Positions 24,425-39,038 are shown, counted from the first letter of the stretch. The stretch is 64,000 nt of DNA from Chaunax sp. Z400 (GCA_037577475.1 CM075187.1:3101046-3165045), one strand, 5' to 3'. The notes: generated by a model from the sequence alone, not told the origin. Made by a program: numbers and translations.

Positions 24425-25020
24425 TTAGTGTGGATCTTTTTTTATGCATTTCCTTATAATGACATAGAAGAACTTAGTTATTTAGTAATGAGACTATCAT
24501 GAAATCTCACACATATAACTTTAAGTCTTTTTTAAATAGCAGATTGTAGAGGTAAGTACATATAGAGGTATATATTCATAGATCTTCACAGTCATGGCAG
24601 ATATTTCAGATCTTTCACCTGCTATATATTAATAGTCTTCTTGTTTTCAAACTTTCAGCATCACTGTTTGTTCTCTACCTATTGCTGCATTAACAAAACA
24701 CACTGCTATAAAAAAAACACCTGTTATGATGCAACATAGTGCAACACAGAAGTCCTGCAATGAATCCTCCTCTGAATGCCTCCCAGTGAGTTTTCTGCTT
24801 TATTTACACCGGAGCCAACAGGAACGAGGTCAACAGAGGTCAGCAGTGGATGAAAACCTCAGCAATGTTGAAGCTGATTAAAAAGAAATGTTCATGGTTC
24901 ACAAGCAGATCCATTGATTGTGACAAATCCATTCCAACTCATTGAGTTTGATGTGACACACAGTGGTTAAGTTATTAATGCATGTATCAGATTTCAGTTT
25001 TCAGATTATACAAAACTACC
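24425..25020. other. Unique intergenic DNA
   Basis: Nothing recognised beyond A+T-rich sequence. Confidence 0.4.
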
Positions 25021-25350
25021 GGACAGATTTCCACGAAGGCTGGGAGGAGGGTGGGTGTCAGGAAAAGACACCCCCCCCCCCCTACCTAAAAAAGGGGTCA
25101 TATAGGGTTGCCCTCGTTCAGCCATACATCCATCCATAACGGGGTCTGTTCACATCTCAACAACCTGCTGGACAGAATTCAATGAATTTTCACACATGCT
25201 TTTTAGGGGCCCTAAAGGTGTGCATCTCATAATTGGTTTCTTATAATCCTAATTCTTATAATTGGTTTTCCACAGGGCGTATTTCGACATTTTTCCCAAA
25301 TCATGCAAAAACTACTGAACTGATTTCCTCAGTGGAGGGGTGGGACGTGG
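25020..25350 (-). repeat. Dispersed-repeat fragments
   Basis: 25018-25065, read on the minus strand, gives 'CTTCGTGGAAATCTGTCC' preceded by 'CCTGACACCC', matching the family at 21.1 kb in reverse. 25250-25340 (plus) has 'AAATCATGCAAAAACTACTG' and 'TGATTTCCTCAGTGGAGG', a related but distinct fragment. A C-run occupies about 25071-25082. Confidence 0.45.
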
Positions 25351-25840
25351 GCCAGTCGAGCTAGTCAGCAGAGGTGTAGGATTGTTCGACCCTGCCAGAA
25401 GTAGCACTAAGTATTTTGAAGTACTCGCTGTGAGTAGTTTTAGTTTACTGAGTAGTAGTTGTTCCAGGGTGAAGTAATTGGCACCTTGCTAAACTATGCT
25501 ATCGAAGTAGCTTCCCTAACGCTGTGGATGTATATCGACGTCTATTTATCTTGAAAGTCATCGGAGCTCAGCTTTGGCTTCCTGTTCTGATCAGTAACCA
25601 AAGAGTTCAGCTGCTAGTGTTTACATTTACAGATGAAAATACAGGAAGACAAAGCAAGTAAAACATTTTGATGACTTTGGTTAAAATTGTGCTCAATGTC
25701 CATCATTTTGGGTTTTTTTGGGGGGAAATTTAAATGTTAGGAAGTTAAATTAAATTTGTAGGTTTTGTCTTAAATTAAATTCTCAAAGATAAAAAAAAGA
25801 TATATCCAGCGCAAGTGTAAAAACAAGGAGCCAGAAGGCC
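25351..25840. other. Unique intergenic DNA
   Basis: No gene recognised. 25385-25480 carries AAGTA/GTAGT-rich sequence (AAGTACTCGCTGTGAGTAG) but no clear array. Confidence 0.35.
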
Positions 25841-25980
25841 ATGCAGATGCTTACAGATGCATAGAGATGCATAGAGATGCATACAGATGCATAGAGATGC
25901 AGACAGATGCACACAAATGCATACAGATGCATAGAGATGCATACAGATGCAGACAGATGCATACAGATGCACACAAATGC
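25841..25980 (+). repeat. Decamer minisatellite (ATACAGATGC)14
   Basis: Fourteen head-to-tail 10-bp units, all ending in ATGC. Variants are ATACAGATGC, ATAGAGATGC, AGACAGATGC and ACACAAATGC. The order atac-atag-agac-acac appears in units 5-8 and again, expanded, in units 9-14, which suggests higher-order duplication. Minus-strand frames (CICMHLYAS) across it are artefacts. Confidence 0.92.
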
Positions 25981-26780
25981 ATTGACACAAACAAAAAGCT
26001 TAATTCAAAAGGCATTCATAAGTGGACTTCTATTCTTCATCAGCAGCCAGGGCTTATTTTTCAGCAAGACCAATAGTTGGAGTTCTGCCTATCGAAGCAG
26101 CATCTTTATTCGGATGGAAAATGAATCCTCAAGGAACATGGCCAGGCGCTTTATTGTGTATGCAGTGTGTGGCCAGGTTCAAATTGGCAATCAATTATCC
26201 AATTAAGACTGACAGAAATGCACATCAGGAATTCCAGCCCATCAGTCCAAGCTTCTGATTGGAACACGATTAGAGGGACTTAATTAAACCCTAGGTGCTG
26301 GGTGTTTAAACATCATTTGTGGAGCGTCGGAGGGCTTGGAAAATATAAATCTGGACTTATCCCAGAAAAGACGAGGAAACCTGCAAAGATGTCCACCCTG
26401 TGTTTGACCATGTTGTTTATTCTAAGGGCTGAGAGGAGCGTGGAATTGTAAAAATTAAAATACATGCCCTTGGGAAGATCAGAAGAAAGAGATAAATATT
26501 TGTGAAAATTGCACAGTACAATGCAATAACAATAGCGACCATGATATTGCGCCACATTAGTCTTAAAACCATTCCCACGGTTTAGCAGGTTCTGAATAAT
26601 TCAAGGACATAGCACACCATGGAGAGCCGTAGAAACGTGATGTGTAGAATGAAATGCAGCTTGCTCCTCAGATTCTTCGGGGTATTTTCATACTCTCCTT
26701 GTCCTGTGTGGTTGTTTAGTGCCTGTATTGATTTCTGAGCTGTTTCTTCCTCCTATGTCAGCCGGTGTGAAATGGGAGGC
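25981..26780. other. Unique intergenic DNA
   Basis: No supported gene. Short open frames at 26022-26258 and 26313-26555 lack any recognisable protein feature. 26100-26300 is free of repeats. Confidence 0.35.
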
Positions 26781-27100
26781 ACTGCATTTTAATATTGGGT
26801 TGTGAATTAATCATTTTTCCTGATAGCAAAGCTCAGCTCTGTCCCTGTAGGAGAACACCTTATCACAGCAAATAGGATTCAAAGGGAGAGGAGCAGTATA
26901 ATCCACAGCTAATTGGATGAAATGGCTGCGGCTCGCTCCCTCCTTCCAGGGGCTAGCGTCCATGCAGCCCCCTCCGCGGGGATCTCAGAGCCACCGAAGA
27001 GGTTATTACAGTTTGTCCTGAGGGAGCATTAATACCTTAGCCCTTGTTCAGACATGCAAATAATCTAATTCAAGGTCTAGCTAATTAACAACTTAGCTAC
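26780..27100. promoter_or_regulatory. Candidate conserved non-coding block
   Basis: Unique sequence with GTGAATTAATCATTTTTCC near 26801, CACAGCTAATTGGATG near 26904, and ATCTAATTC plus GCTAATTAACAAC near 27062-27092. These are multiple TAAT cores with G+C-rich spacers and no coding frame. Regulatory role inferred only. Confidence 0.3.
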
Positions 27101-27760
27101 AGTAAAGATAAAGAGGCTCAATAATAAGGCTGAGCTTTTTGTGGGAGGCCGATGAACCACCAACGTTACATCCAAAGTCACCAAAACGAGAAAAAAAAGA
27201 CTTCTTTTTTTTTTAAATGAGCAAAACAACCTTGTGTTGTAATGAGAAAGAGAGCTTTAAGCAAAAACGCAGAACGATTAATACGAAAGGCTGATGTGAA
27301 TCTGGCCACTTTAGGGACCGTGTCCAAATTATTAAGGTGGGGGAGAGCAGGGGGGGAGGGTCTTTAATGACTGGAGCACATCATTTGTCACTCCCCTTTA
27401 GTGGTGTCCACCTTCACTTTATTCAGCGTCTTAATGTAAAGTTTAGTTGATATTAGAGGCAACATTTTCTTATGTTTGCCATAATTTTAGCACTTTTCCT
27501 GAATTATACTGTAATCCTACATTTTACAGTATCTTCCTGGTAGTTAAGCCACATTCGTATCTGCATTACATTTATTTTTTCTTCTTAAGTTTTTGTTTAG
27601 TTAAATACTAAAGCTACAAACTCATTTGGGCCATACATGGAAAGGAAATATGGTTTATTTTAATTGTATTATTTCATCATTTTTATCTTATCTCATCCTT
27701 TTATCTGTCTTCCTGATCTATGTGAAGATATGCCCTGGCAATACAATACATTTACCACTT
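27101..27760. other. Unique intergenic DNA
   Basis: Nothing recognised. 27330-27362 is G-rich. Confidence 0.35.
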
Positions 27761-27774
27761 GAATATATTCTGTC

Positions 27775-27865
27775 TTTCTTCTTTTATCAGGATCCCCGTT
27801 AGCTTATAATATATATATATATATATATATATTATAATTAATAATTATATTATAATTGTTATAAT
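27775..27865. repeat. Retroposon-end-like string and (TA)n
   Basis: 'ATCAGGATCCCCGTTAGC' is a common string at the 3' untranslated end of fish LINEs and leads into a (TA)n tract (27808-27832). It adjoins the minus-strand LINE coding relic at 27960-28300 on the side where that element's 3' end would lie, so both are probably one element. Confidence 0.5.
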
Positions 27866-27959
27866 AACAATTATAGTACATGGAAGTTTGAGAAAAAAAG
27901 TCTTAAACAAATTAAGATACAGTAACCAGAATAGATAAATATTGTTTTAGCAACTTTTT

Positions 27960-28300
27960 AAAAAGAAAATCTGGTTTCTATCTGTCTAATCCCAACAGGG
28001 AACACATTCCCAGCATAAGAGGTTCTATGAAGAACGGTTCTATAATCGTGTCGCTCGTTCGTGATGTTGACACCTGACGTGTTTTAGACCCATGACAAAA
28101 ACCTGAATCTGCTAGTTTATCACTAAAGAAATGTGGATAATTCCAAATAACATAATCATAAAAAGCAGAAGACAGTATTTTAATTTAGCCTCCACAGTTA
28201 GCTATGATAGCCTTTTATTCATATCACTGGTATGAACAGAACAACTGAGGACGAGTCTGGCAGCTCTGTTCTGTAAATATGAGGGTTTTTTTCACTGCAG
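27960..28300 (-). mobile_element. LINE ORF2 C-terminal relic
   Basis: On the minus strand, starting near 28300, the reading is 'LQNRAARLVLSCS', then with frameshifts 'HFFSDKLADSGFCHGSKTR' and later a 'IIEPFF...' segment. This matches the order 'QNRAARLI...FFSxxL...HxxxTR...IxxPxF' of fish non-LTR retrotransposon ORF2 ends. Stops and frameshifts make it inactive. The 3' tail appears to continue to about 27775. Confidence 0.65.
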
Positions 28301-28310
28301 CATTTTACCA

Positions 28311-30504
<2,194 letters not shown>

Positions 30505-30620
30505 GGTATCTTCTTAATCACTTTATTGTGATTAACTCAATTAAAAATAGTAATCCATTGACACCACTATTCATTTGACAATAAAAAATGGCACAATAGG
30601 ATCTATTTTTATATCTATAT
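30505..30620. repeat. Possible DNA-transposon end
   Basis: 'TTGTGATTAACTCAATTAAA' followed by 'ATCCATTGACACCACTA' resembles the 'gattaatc...aatcgattgacagccct' termini common in fish genomes. No opposite end was identified. Confidence 0.35.
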
Positions 30621-31120
30621 TTTGTAGCCTATGTCATACGGGACATACTATGATGTCATACGGGTCATGACATCATCAACCCCAGACCATGAGGTTGGGC
30701 AGCGCATTCCTTGACATAGTAAATGTGATAATGCTCATAACGTGTTATAGCATGTTACCTAATCCTACACATGTGATCTATAGGAGCCTGTATTGAAATC
30801 TAATCAGCCTTTAAACAGAGGTATTGATCCAGGTGTCAAAGACTTCAATAACTTCACTAATGATTGAGGTGGAAATGAAACACAAAGCATTTTCAAATGA
30901 AAGTAAAATTCATCCTCCAGACAAAAACAATGACCATTAGTTGTCATCATGAGATGACGGACGCACAATCTGCATAGTGGTATATATTTTAGTTCCTCTT
31001 ATTAAAAAAGTATTATTACAAGGGTTAATTAAAGTATAGCATAAAATATGGTATACCAAGTGTTCGGGTCCAATCACTCTTTTTAATAGCTTTGTAGCGG
31101 CCAGAAAATCAAGTATTCAT
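30621..31120. other. Unique intergenic DNA
   Basis: A near-direct repeat of GTCATACGGG(A/T)CAT occurs at 30632-30645 and 30656-30669. Nothing else recognised. Confidence 0.4.
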
Positions 31121-31124
31121 GAAG

Positions 31125-31720
31125 ATTGAGGAAGATGATCCAGTGAACTTCAATTTAATTGGTGCAAATTAAAACAATCCATCTTTTGCAGCTGTCTATC
31201 TATCTGCTATCACCACTTCATTGCTCGTCTTGCACCTTGATTACAATTATCTTTTAATAGCAAAACTTGTCAGCAATTTCTCTCCCTTCTGATTTACGTG
31301 CCGTCCCGACGCAGCGTTGTTCCACTCGTATAATTCATGTTTTAGTGTAATGCAGAGCGAGCCTCCGCTGGGCAGACGCAAGATGTATTGACACCATCAC
31401 CTCATATCTGCTGGGTGCTATGACTTATGGCAAACTGTCTCTCTGCAGTATAGGCTGCAATACTTCCCTCATTCATATAAAAAAGAGCATGTTTGCATGC
31501 TTGGGGCTCGGCCCCCGTAGACTGCGCTCGGAGAGAAGTGCATCAATGGATTAGAAAATAAATGCATATGCAGACACTATTTTTTGCAGTGTCCAATAAT
31601 GGTTCCAGGCAATTAGATCGAGAGATGACACTCTGACTTGTAATTTGGGGACAAAGTGATGTCTCTCTCCCCTCTTTCATCCTCCCCTGCCTCTCACCTG
31701 ATATGCTGAGCTAAGGCCTT
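31125..31720. promoter_or_regulatory. Candidate conserved non-coding block
   Basis: About 600 bp of unique sequence with no repeats. It includes TCAATTTAATTGGTGC near 31149, TTGATTACAATTATC near 31237, TTTGCATGC near 31491, and an octamer-like ATGCATATGC near 31563. CpG-bearing segments (31300-31380, 31500-31540) alternate with A+T-rich ones. This mosaic is typical of vertebrate developmental enhancers, but conservation is not visible here. Confidence 0.35.
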
Positions 31721-32089
31721 TCCCGAAGATACATAGCTGTACTCTTATTTTATCATAAAATAGGATCTTGCCATTTCCCTGCAATGACTGGAAGTTGAAA
31801 TGCTCGTCTTAAGTAACTTAACATTTCATAGATGACACCAGCGGTGGTGCTTTGGGAATGGAAGGTGTCAATAGCTGTTGAGCTAAGCAGAACATCACAT
31901 TTTTGCAAGGTTGGAGCAAAATAACAACTGAAAAAACTGTGAGATGCTGTTATTACTGAATATAAAAACTCCTTTTTTATTCATTGTACATTGCTGAGTG
32001 CATAAAGTAAAACTGTGCTCTGATTTTTGCAAGTCAAACAGATGAATACCTCTACATTAGTTAAATCAAGTGTTATAATTATAACAGAA

Positions 32090-32483
32090 TATTAGGAGCC
32101 AAAATGCAGAAGTACAATTTATTGAACCAAAAATACAACGGAAAACTATAAGAAGGCGTCTTCTCACAGCTGAATGCACAATAAGGAGGAGAGCAGGATG
32201 TGACCACAGCTGTTAGGAGAACCTGAAGCACAGGAGAAACAGGTTAAAATAAACACACTACAGGTTTAACCAAAAAGGTTTGGGCTTATATACTGCAGGA
32301 GTCAGGTGAGGGGATGAGCCTGATAGATCACAGGTGTGCTGGATGAGTGACAAGATGATCTGGACGGCCACGCCCTGCATGGTAAACACAACACAGACAG
32401 ACAGGAGACAGAAAAAAGACACAAGGGAGGGCAAAACACTGGACACAAGAGGGGAGAGGGAGGCAAACTGCCAGATCCTAACA
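32090..32483 (-). mobile_element. Probable solo LTR
   Basis: Read on the minus strand, the element starts TGTTAGGATC (32483 side) and ends CTCCTAATA (32090 side), giving a TGTTAG...CTAA(C/T)A inverted terminus. In between lie a TATATAAG box (plus 32285-32292) and, about 165 bp further, an AATAAA signal (plus 32118-32123). This is the U3-R-U5 layout of an LTR. No internal gag-pol sequence or second LTR lies within range. A clean target duplication is not evident. The family (Gypsy-like or other) is not assigned. Confidence 0.65.
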
Positions 32484-34791
32484 TCTAGAGCAAATTTCAG
32501 AATAGCTTTCATCTAAAAAAAAAAAAAAAGATATTCAAACTATGAATCTTCTGTCCAAAGTATCAGCAGCAGACTCATTGTTGCAGCAATAAAATATATC
32601 CCAGTCAAGAGTTTCAGTGTTTGAAATTGCCAGACATTACAGCAAATGAGCCATGCATGGGCAATCATCAACAGAGAGAGAAACACACAGTAAATATTCA
32701 CATTTCATAATGCTTCATATCTTCATATGTCATCTATGGGAGAAAAGCTCTGCTCTCTAGTATTTTATTGTCAATAATTATTCACTTACCAGCCATTATA
32801 GATTTAAGGAGGGACAGTGTTGTGGGAAATTTCATCCCTGGAGTTATTTACGTCTCTAGACTCGGCATTGTTACCCTGAAAAAATTAAGAAATGAGAATT
32901 AATGAGTGTCCTTTCAGTCTACGCTTATAAAAGAGGACAAATCTGACATGTACAACCACCTGATTTCATAGTGATGCATTTCTCATATCTGTCACTTTGG
33001 GACGGGTTTTTGGTGAAAACTGACAAGTTTTTCCTTTGCATTTTCAAAAAGTTGTGCGTTCACACAGCATTGGATCTGATTGAAAACGCTGCAGTATGCA
33101 TGCCGGGGCAGTAGATGGCAGTGTAACTTTTCAAAATCAACACCACAGAATAAGATCACAGCAGCATGCAGTAAATCTACATTGAAGAAGTGTAAATAAA
33201 CGCAACAGGACAGTCCGACATTATTTTTTGTTGTTGTTTGTCCATAGTGTTCTGTCTGCGTACGCAATACACAAATAAGGCTGGAACGGTAACATGCATG
33301 CGCTAGGCGTGGCGGTGACATCATCGTTTTCCTGTTTACACGATGACGATAGGGTGGCGTTTACAAAAGATAACACTCTCCTTTCAAAAGTTTGCATTTT
33401 CAGGCCCCAAGACATATTCTCACCCTGTGATGGTTCAGACTATGGCCACCAAAAAAAATGTGTTTATGTTTGAATTATTTCAAAAGTGTAGTCAGATTCT
33501 TTACCAAATACACATTTTCAGTTATAGAATTTATTTTTGAATAATTTGTTGGAGGAGGACTTTTTTTCAGAATTTGGGGCATTATGCGTTTATGAGTCCT
33601 TATAAACTTGTCATGTTGTTGTTTTTAACTGTCAACACAACATTACAATATGAAATACATGCCCTCATATAAAACCGACTGTGCTGAACTCTATTTGTGA
33701 AGGGAAGCGTTTCCTTCGCTTAAAAAAAAAAATCTGTTGGTGCTTTAGGGAATTGTTCGTCCATTTCCTCTCTGCCCCAAATAAACTTGGATGTTCTCCA
33801 TCCATCAGGTGACTACATGGAGGGCTGACCTGTCATAAATTCACTCTGTGGGGATGATGACAGGGCCGGAGCCAATCTTCATGAAAGAATAAAAAAATGG
33901 CACCGGGTTCCCATCCCCCCCAACTCGCTGAGCCCCTTCCAATCCCGCCTCACCCTTTACCCTCAGTACTGGAGCACCTTCGCTCCCTATCTTCCTGCCT
34001 ATCTCCCTCTCTCTCTCTCCACTTACCAGGCTTTCTCCCTCTCTCACCCCCTTTTCTCTCCATGGGTAAGCAGGTAATCATGAGCTGTCACAGAAAGGTG
34101 ACCCATTAATGTGATGGATACGGTGTGAAAAACAAATGGTGTGAAACGTGTGGATTGCTGTCCTTACTGCACCTTGGCCTTTTGTTCTGTCATATCAATA
34201 TCCACACAGGGCCTCATTACACCGCTGCACTACACAATGAGTGGAGCGCCAGGGTCAAGACTGCGCCACGCTCCCTTTGACTGGCTCCGACTGGGCTTTT
34301 CAGCTCAACCTCACCCCCAAAGGACTCCTAGGTAAACAGGAAGAGGGGCAGCCTCTGGAGCCAGAGACAGCACACATCATCCCAGTCTAAATAAGCAACC
34401 GCCCCCCCGCAGTCCTGGATCCATCAGGGGGCCTGAATCTGTTGCCTATAAAGTATATGTCTACAGACATAACTGACAATAGTTACATGGAGAAAACATT
34501 GAGGAGTCGATGTAGCTTGTGCTCTCAGAGAGCTGAGGAATCTGGCGTTGTCTCTCCAATTTGAAGACGTTTCATTTTCATCTGACTCCAGACGTTGACT
34601 CGACGCTGTTATTTCCTCCACTCCCGGCTCAGAGGCGGAACAGCAACGATCTCCGATTCTGCCGTAAGGCTCAACAGTCCCACCTCGAACAGGCTGTGTA
34701 AAAGGTGCTACTGTTGCTAATCCTGGAACACAAATTCCTGTCTACCAGAATTGTTCATTACATGACAATATATTGGGAATAATGCATATTT
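32484..34791. other. Intergenic DNA with possible regulatory blocks
   Basis: No gene. 32750-32990 is unique with several TAAT/ATTA cores (CAATAATTATTCAC near 32774, GAATTAATGAG near 32897). 33000-33430 contains 'GTAGATGGCAGTGT' and 'TTTGCATTTTCA' near both ends, like some fish DNA-repeat families, but no inverted termini were confirmed. 33960-34060 is CT-rich. Confidence 0.35.
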
Positions 34792-34955
34792 CAGTCCCTC
34801 CAGGATTCTGCAATGTTGCATATATTTTTCTATATATGTATAATGCCTGAAAATATCACAACATGCATTGCAACTTTTGAGAAAAGCTGTGGTGAAATCA
34901 GGCCTTTTAGGCCGAGACAATCCCCCAAAAAAGCCGCAAAATCCTGGAGGGACTG
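34792..34955. mobile_element. 164-bp MITE with CAGTCCCTCCAGGAT termini
   Basis: Left end CAGTCCCTCCAGGATTCTGC and right end GCAAAATCCTGGAGGGACTG form 15-bp perfect terminal inverted repeats with a few more matching bases. There is no coding capacity. CAG...CTG ends are typical of hAT elements, but an 8-bp target duplication was not recognised, so the superfamily is tentative. Confidence 0.8.
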
Positions 34956-37900
34956 TTTTTCAACATCGTTTCCCAATAATTACTTTTATACGCAACTCAT
35001 TTGCAAAAGCAACTATGTTTATCGAGAAATCAATCATGATCTCTGCCTGCATTATGTCCAGAAATAACATTTATCTAACTATTACGTTTATGCACCGTGT
35101 TGGTTGGGAAAGATGGCGGCCGTTCAAAATGCAGGACTCAAACTCCGGAAACTATCATTTCAGGAAGGAGTTTGAAGGAATCACTCTGGTTAGGGTGAAG
35201 GAAAGATCGTGTTTTCTGTTAAATGTTTTTGTGGCTGCTAGTTTCAGCTAGCAACCTGGTTACCGCTAGCAGCTTAGCTATTGAAGACACACAACTGTAA
35301 GAATCCCAATTAAAACTAAAAACAAACTGCATACGAATGTCAGTACTGAAATAAAGGCAGAGGAAAATACCCGGCAAAGGAGACAGGTTTCCTTATTGAT
35401 CCAGAGGAAAGAACGCCAACTTGACGTCAGTTCTGAACCCTCTCACCATCGACTGATTCCTGTCACATTCACTTGTTTCCTTTTTCCTTTGTAGGATATG
35501 GTTTTCTGCAGATACCAGGGATGTTCCACTGTAACCCTGGCAAGAATTATGTATATATATACAACTAGCCTGCAATAGGAAATAATCAAAACGACGGGCC
35601 ACCCTAGAGGCGTAACAAGGCGGTTGGGGAGGATGGTGAGAGTCTGTGGTTAGGTTAAGGTAATAGAATCAATAATTTACTGATATTTTCTCTATCATTT
35701 GTATGTATTTGTTACCTGACATGTACGTTAATTAATAAAATGTCCTGATCATCCCATGATATATTTGGTTGGCATTACTTATCATTAAGTATGTATGTAT
35801 ATAATACATATATAATATGTATATAAGCCTAATTGCCAGAGCCAGGCTGGGCATCTCTTGTGTCTAGAAAGTTACAGGTTATTTTTTTACGTCTACAAGG
35901 TCAAAAGCATCCCTTTAATAAATCTGTGCTGCTGCTGTCGATGTTTCACACATTTTTATTTCACTGCTAACTTTAAGCTGGCTATAGATCACATTTTTCC
36001 CAGACAATGGCAGGTCACATGGTGATAATTGAAACTCTACATTGCCAGACTGTGTGTGAACAGCAGCAAAAGAATCAATAAGTGGGACTTGTATGAATGT
36101 GTATGGACTTCTAAATTGCTTCAGGCATACTGTAAGATGGGCACTTAGATTTTCAAAGAGCCATACTGCCAGTCAAGGTCAGGAGGGGAGGCAGCGAGGA
36201 GCTTCTGTATCACAGTCCTGGACTAACCCTGCTCTGTCCATTACACTTACCCGCTCTCTGGTCAAGTGCTTATTAAAGACCGAGGCTAATTCCACTGCCA
36301 GGACCTGTGAACCACATAGTTACAGCTAATCACCAATTAAAAAATATTATGGATTACAATCAATTGATTTTATGTGCAAGATAGAGACTCGTGGGCCCTG
36401 GAGGATTGTGCACCAAGCTCCAGAGTTTCTCTGTGGACATGCAGGTCAAATGTAATGATTGATGATGCAAGAAAATCTGAAGATAAAGGAGAAGGAAACA
36501 TTTTGCATGTCTGCAGTTATACAATAGAAGTGGAATCCACTCCAGTAGAAGGGATGTTGATACACCCTCTGTGTTCCCCCTGAGGTCTACAGTGGTGGTC
36601 TGGTGGACACCTCAGATGAAATGCTGGAGACTCTATTAAGGACAGTGGTTACGGGCCACAGACTAATCTAGTATGACAAACTGGAGGTGTCCTGTTATTT
36701 CCAGACCCGGTGATGAATCGAGGGCTGTAGTCCCCCATGCTGTCATGTCAGAGTGGAGCTGAAACAGATTGAGAGAGAGCTGACAGCAGATTGATGTTCC
36801 AGCCCTCTTCCCTCTCCTCTAAAACCCACAGAATCAGTCCATTAGCCCTCCTCCCATTTGCCTATCATTTTACACCGGCAGCTGCCCCCACATTCAAATC
36901 TGAGACTCACCCTGGGGCTGAAGCAAAGACATGCAGCAGACACTTAAGTCTTTACTGTAGTAGTTTAAAAAAAACATTTCTTAAATAATAATTACATTTA
37001 CATGTACATGTTTCTGCTTCAAGTGAGGAGATTTTTAAAAAATCTTTTAAACACAAGAACTGTGCAGTGGTTGCTACATGTAGCATAGCAATAGCAAGAA
37101 TAGTGCATGCATAAGAAAAGACAGTGAGCTTAAAAGACATCGATAACCATTCAACCTTTGCAGGATCACAGTTTTACTAAGATAGCCTAATGCTAAATGT
37201 CCAGCAGCCGATGACAGGGCCTAGCGAAGATCTAGTCTGGCACAAAACCTAACATGTAGTTCGACGCTTTGTTTTTGTTTGTTTTTTGTACGTATTAAGC
37301 ATAGTTAGATGTACCTGTACAGGCTAGCAAAGCTAGGCTAGGTTGTTTCTTAATGTCGTATCATAATCATGGCAAGAAAAGCGCAAATATCTACATGCCA
37401 AACTATTCTGTAGTTTGCAGACGCCGATCAGGAAGATCCATGAACATTTCGAAGGATTAGTGATCGGCTTCATCGTGGAATTTAATATTAAAACATGAGC
37501 ATTGAATTCCTGTTTGCAGATAAGATATGAACTCACATCTACTCGTGGCTTTTCCATCTACTTTCTATGCGTTGCATTTGGTGTGAACGTAGCATTAGTG
37601 ACGCCCTTTTTTACAGTCTCATCCTGATGCAGGAAGTACCGCGTGTTAATGTTCCTCCAATGGAAACATAGACAAACAAAGCATTAACCTAACGGTGGTG
37701 GGACTTGCACCCAGGAGACTGGAGTTTGCGTCCCGTATGAATGCATACACACATCACAGATCTCTTCCTAAACTTAATCCTGTATTTTTTGTGTCTAAAC
37801 TTAACCACAGATGCTTGTTATTCTGATGTGACGTCATAACTTGATGCTGTAGTCTATTAAATGCACAGGAAGCTCCTGACAGTGAAAGTATTCATGTCTT

Positions 37901-38640
37901 TAGATGCCTGCTTTACCAGGTCAGAGAACTCTGAAATCCAGAGTACATTTTCAAACATCATATCGGTAACTATGACAACCACTGAGCGCCTAACGTTGCT
38001 ATACTTCTGTATTTCTTTCAAAGATAATTGAGGATTTGGGTTAACAATGCTTATCGTTAATGAAGGAATGAAGACAATGACGATCCTCCATTGTGGGCCC
38101 TGGTGTGTCTACTCCCCCCCCCCCTCCTCACCCTACTCTCCCTGCGATGACCGCATCCCTGCTGTAATGTACCTGTGTGTGTGAAGGACATCCCGACCGG
38201 CAGGGCTATCACAGACACAATCTCACAGCACTTTAATAACTTTGAGAGCGGTCAGCGCCCTGCGCTTTAATAACACTCCCTGTCAGCTCACCACACACTG
38301 CGCAAAATTGTCTCGTTGGAATTCTTTATGGTGGAGGCCAAAGAACTCTGGTGATGGGGATGGAATAGAGCCACGATCACGCCGCTCCTACCTCTAAATG
38401 GCTTTCCTAGAGTGTGTTTTTATCTGCGGCTCAAAACAAACAGGTGAGAAGACAGGAGTTGGCTTTATGACGCAGCGATAAGCTTTTAGAATCAGCGCTG
38501 TCGTCTTTGAAAAAAAAAAAAATTCACTCACTCGTATGATGAAAATGTCAGAGCTGGTGTTCCTGTTGAGGACAAACATTAAGGAATTTCCCTACAGAAA
38601 GCTGCCAATGATTCAAGTTGAGGTGTCTCATTCAAACTAT
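34956..38640. other. Long intergenic stretch
   Basis: No gene recognised over about 3.7 kb. The CTAGCA/GCTAGC-rich part at 35230-35280 is simple in composition. A tRNA-like promoter trace lies at 37680-37730 (listed separately). C-rich run at 38114-38125. Confidence 0.35.
37645..37860 (+). repeat. Possible tRNA-related SINE fragment
   Basis: 'GGAGTTTGCGTCCCGTATG' resembles a degenerate pol III B box (GGTTCGANTCC). It is followed by 'AAACTTAATCCTG' and 'GTCTAAACTTAACCACA', a repeated motif of fish short retroposons. No A box or tail is certain. Confidence 0.3.
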
Positions 38641-38643
38641 AAT

Positions 38644-38646
<3 letters not shown>

Positions 38647-38674
<28 letters not shown>

Positions 38675-38760
38675 AGATAATAATAATAATATTTATTAAT
38701 ATAGAACCTTTAAAGGCAACTGTTTACAAAGTGCTTTGACAAACACAACAAAGACAGGAA
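38647..38760. repeat. (AAT)n tract and adjoining dispersed-repeat string
   Basis: An imperfect AAT run (38648-38690) is followed by 'ATATTTATTAATATAGAACC' and 'GTTTACAAAGTGCTTTGACA'. The latter is a string frequent at the ends of fish retroposons. Confidence 0.6.
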
Positions 38761-39038
38761 ACTTAAGGTAAATGATGATGTAAGCGCAAAACCATAGAGG
38801 TAAACAAAGGATAAAAAAAACAAATTACACAGCAGGTGATATCAAACCAAAAGATGGAGAAAAGTCAAAGTAATGGTCAATTAATATGATAACAAAATAA
38901 AAGTAAATAAAAATGTAACAAAGTTATAAATAATAGATAAATAGAAGATAGTAAAAGGTAATAAAAAGATAATAAAAAGACTTCATCACAGGCAGCTAAA
39001 ATGATAAAACAAGGGAATAAGAGGATAGAAGTAAAAAG

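Noticed and set aside
33000..33430. A complete DNA transposon
   Set aside because: Similar strings near both ends are in direct rather than inverted orientation, and no target duplication was found.
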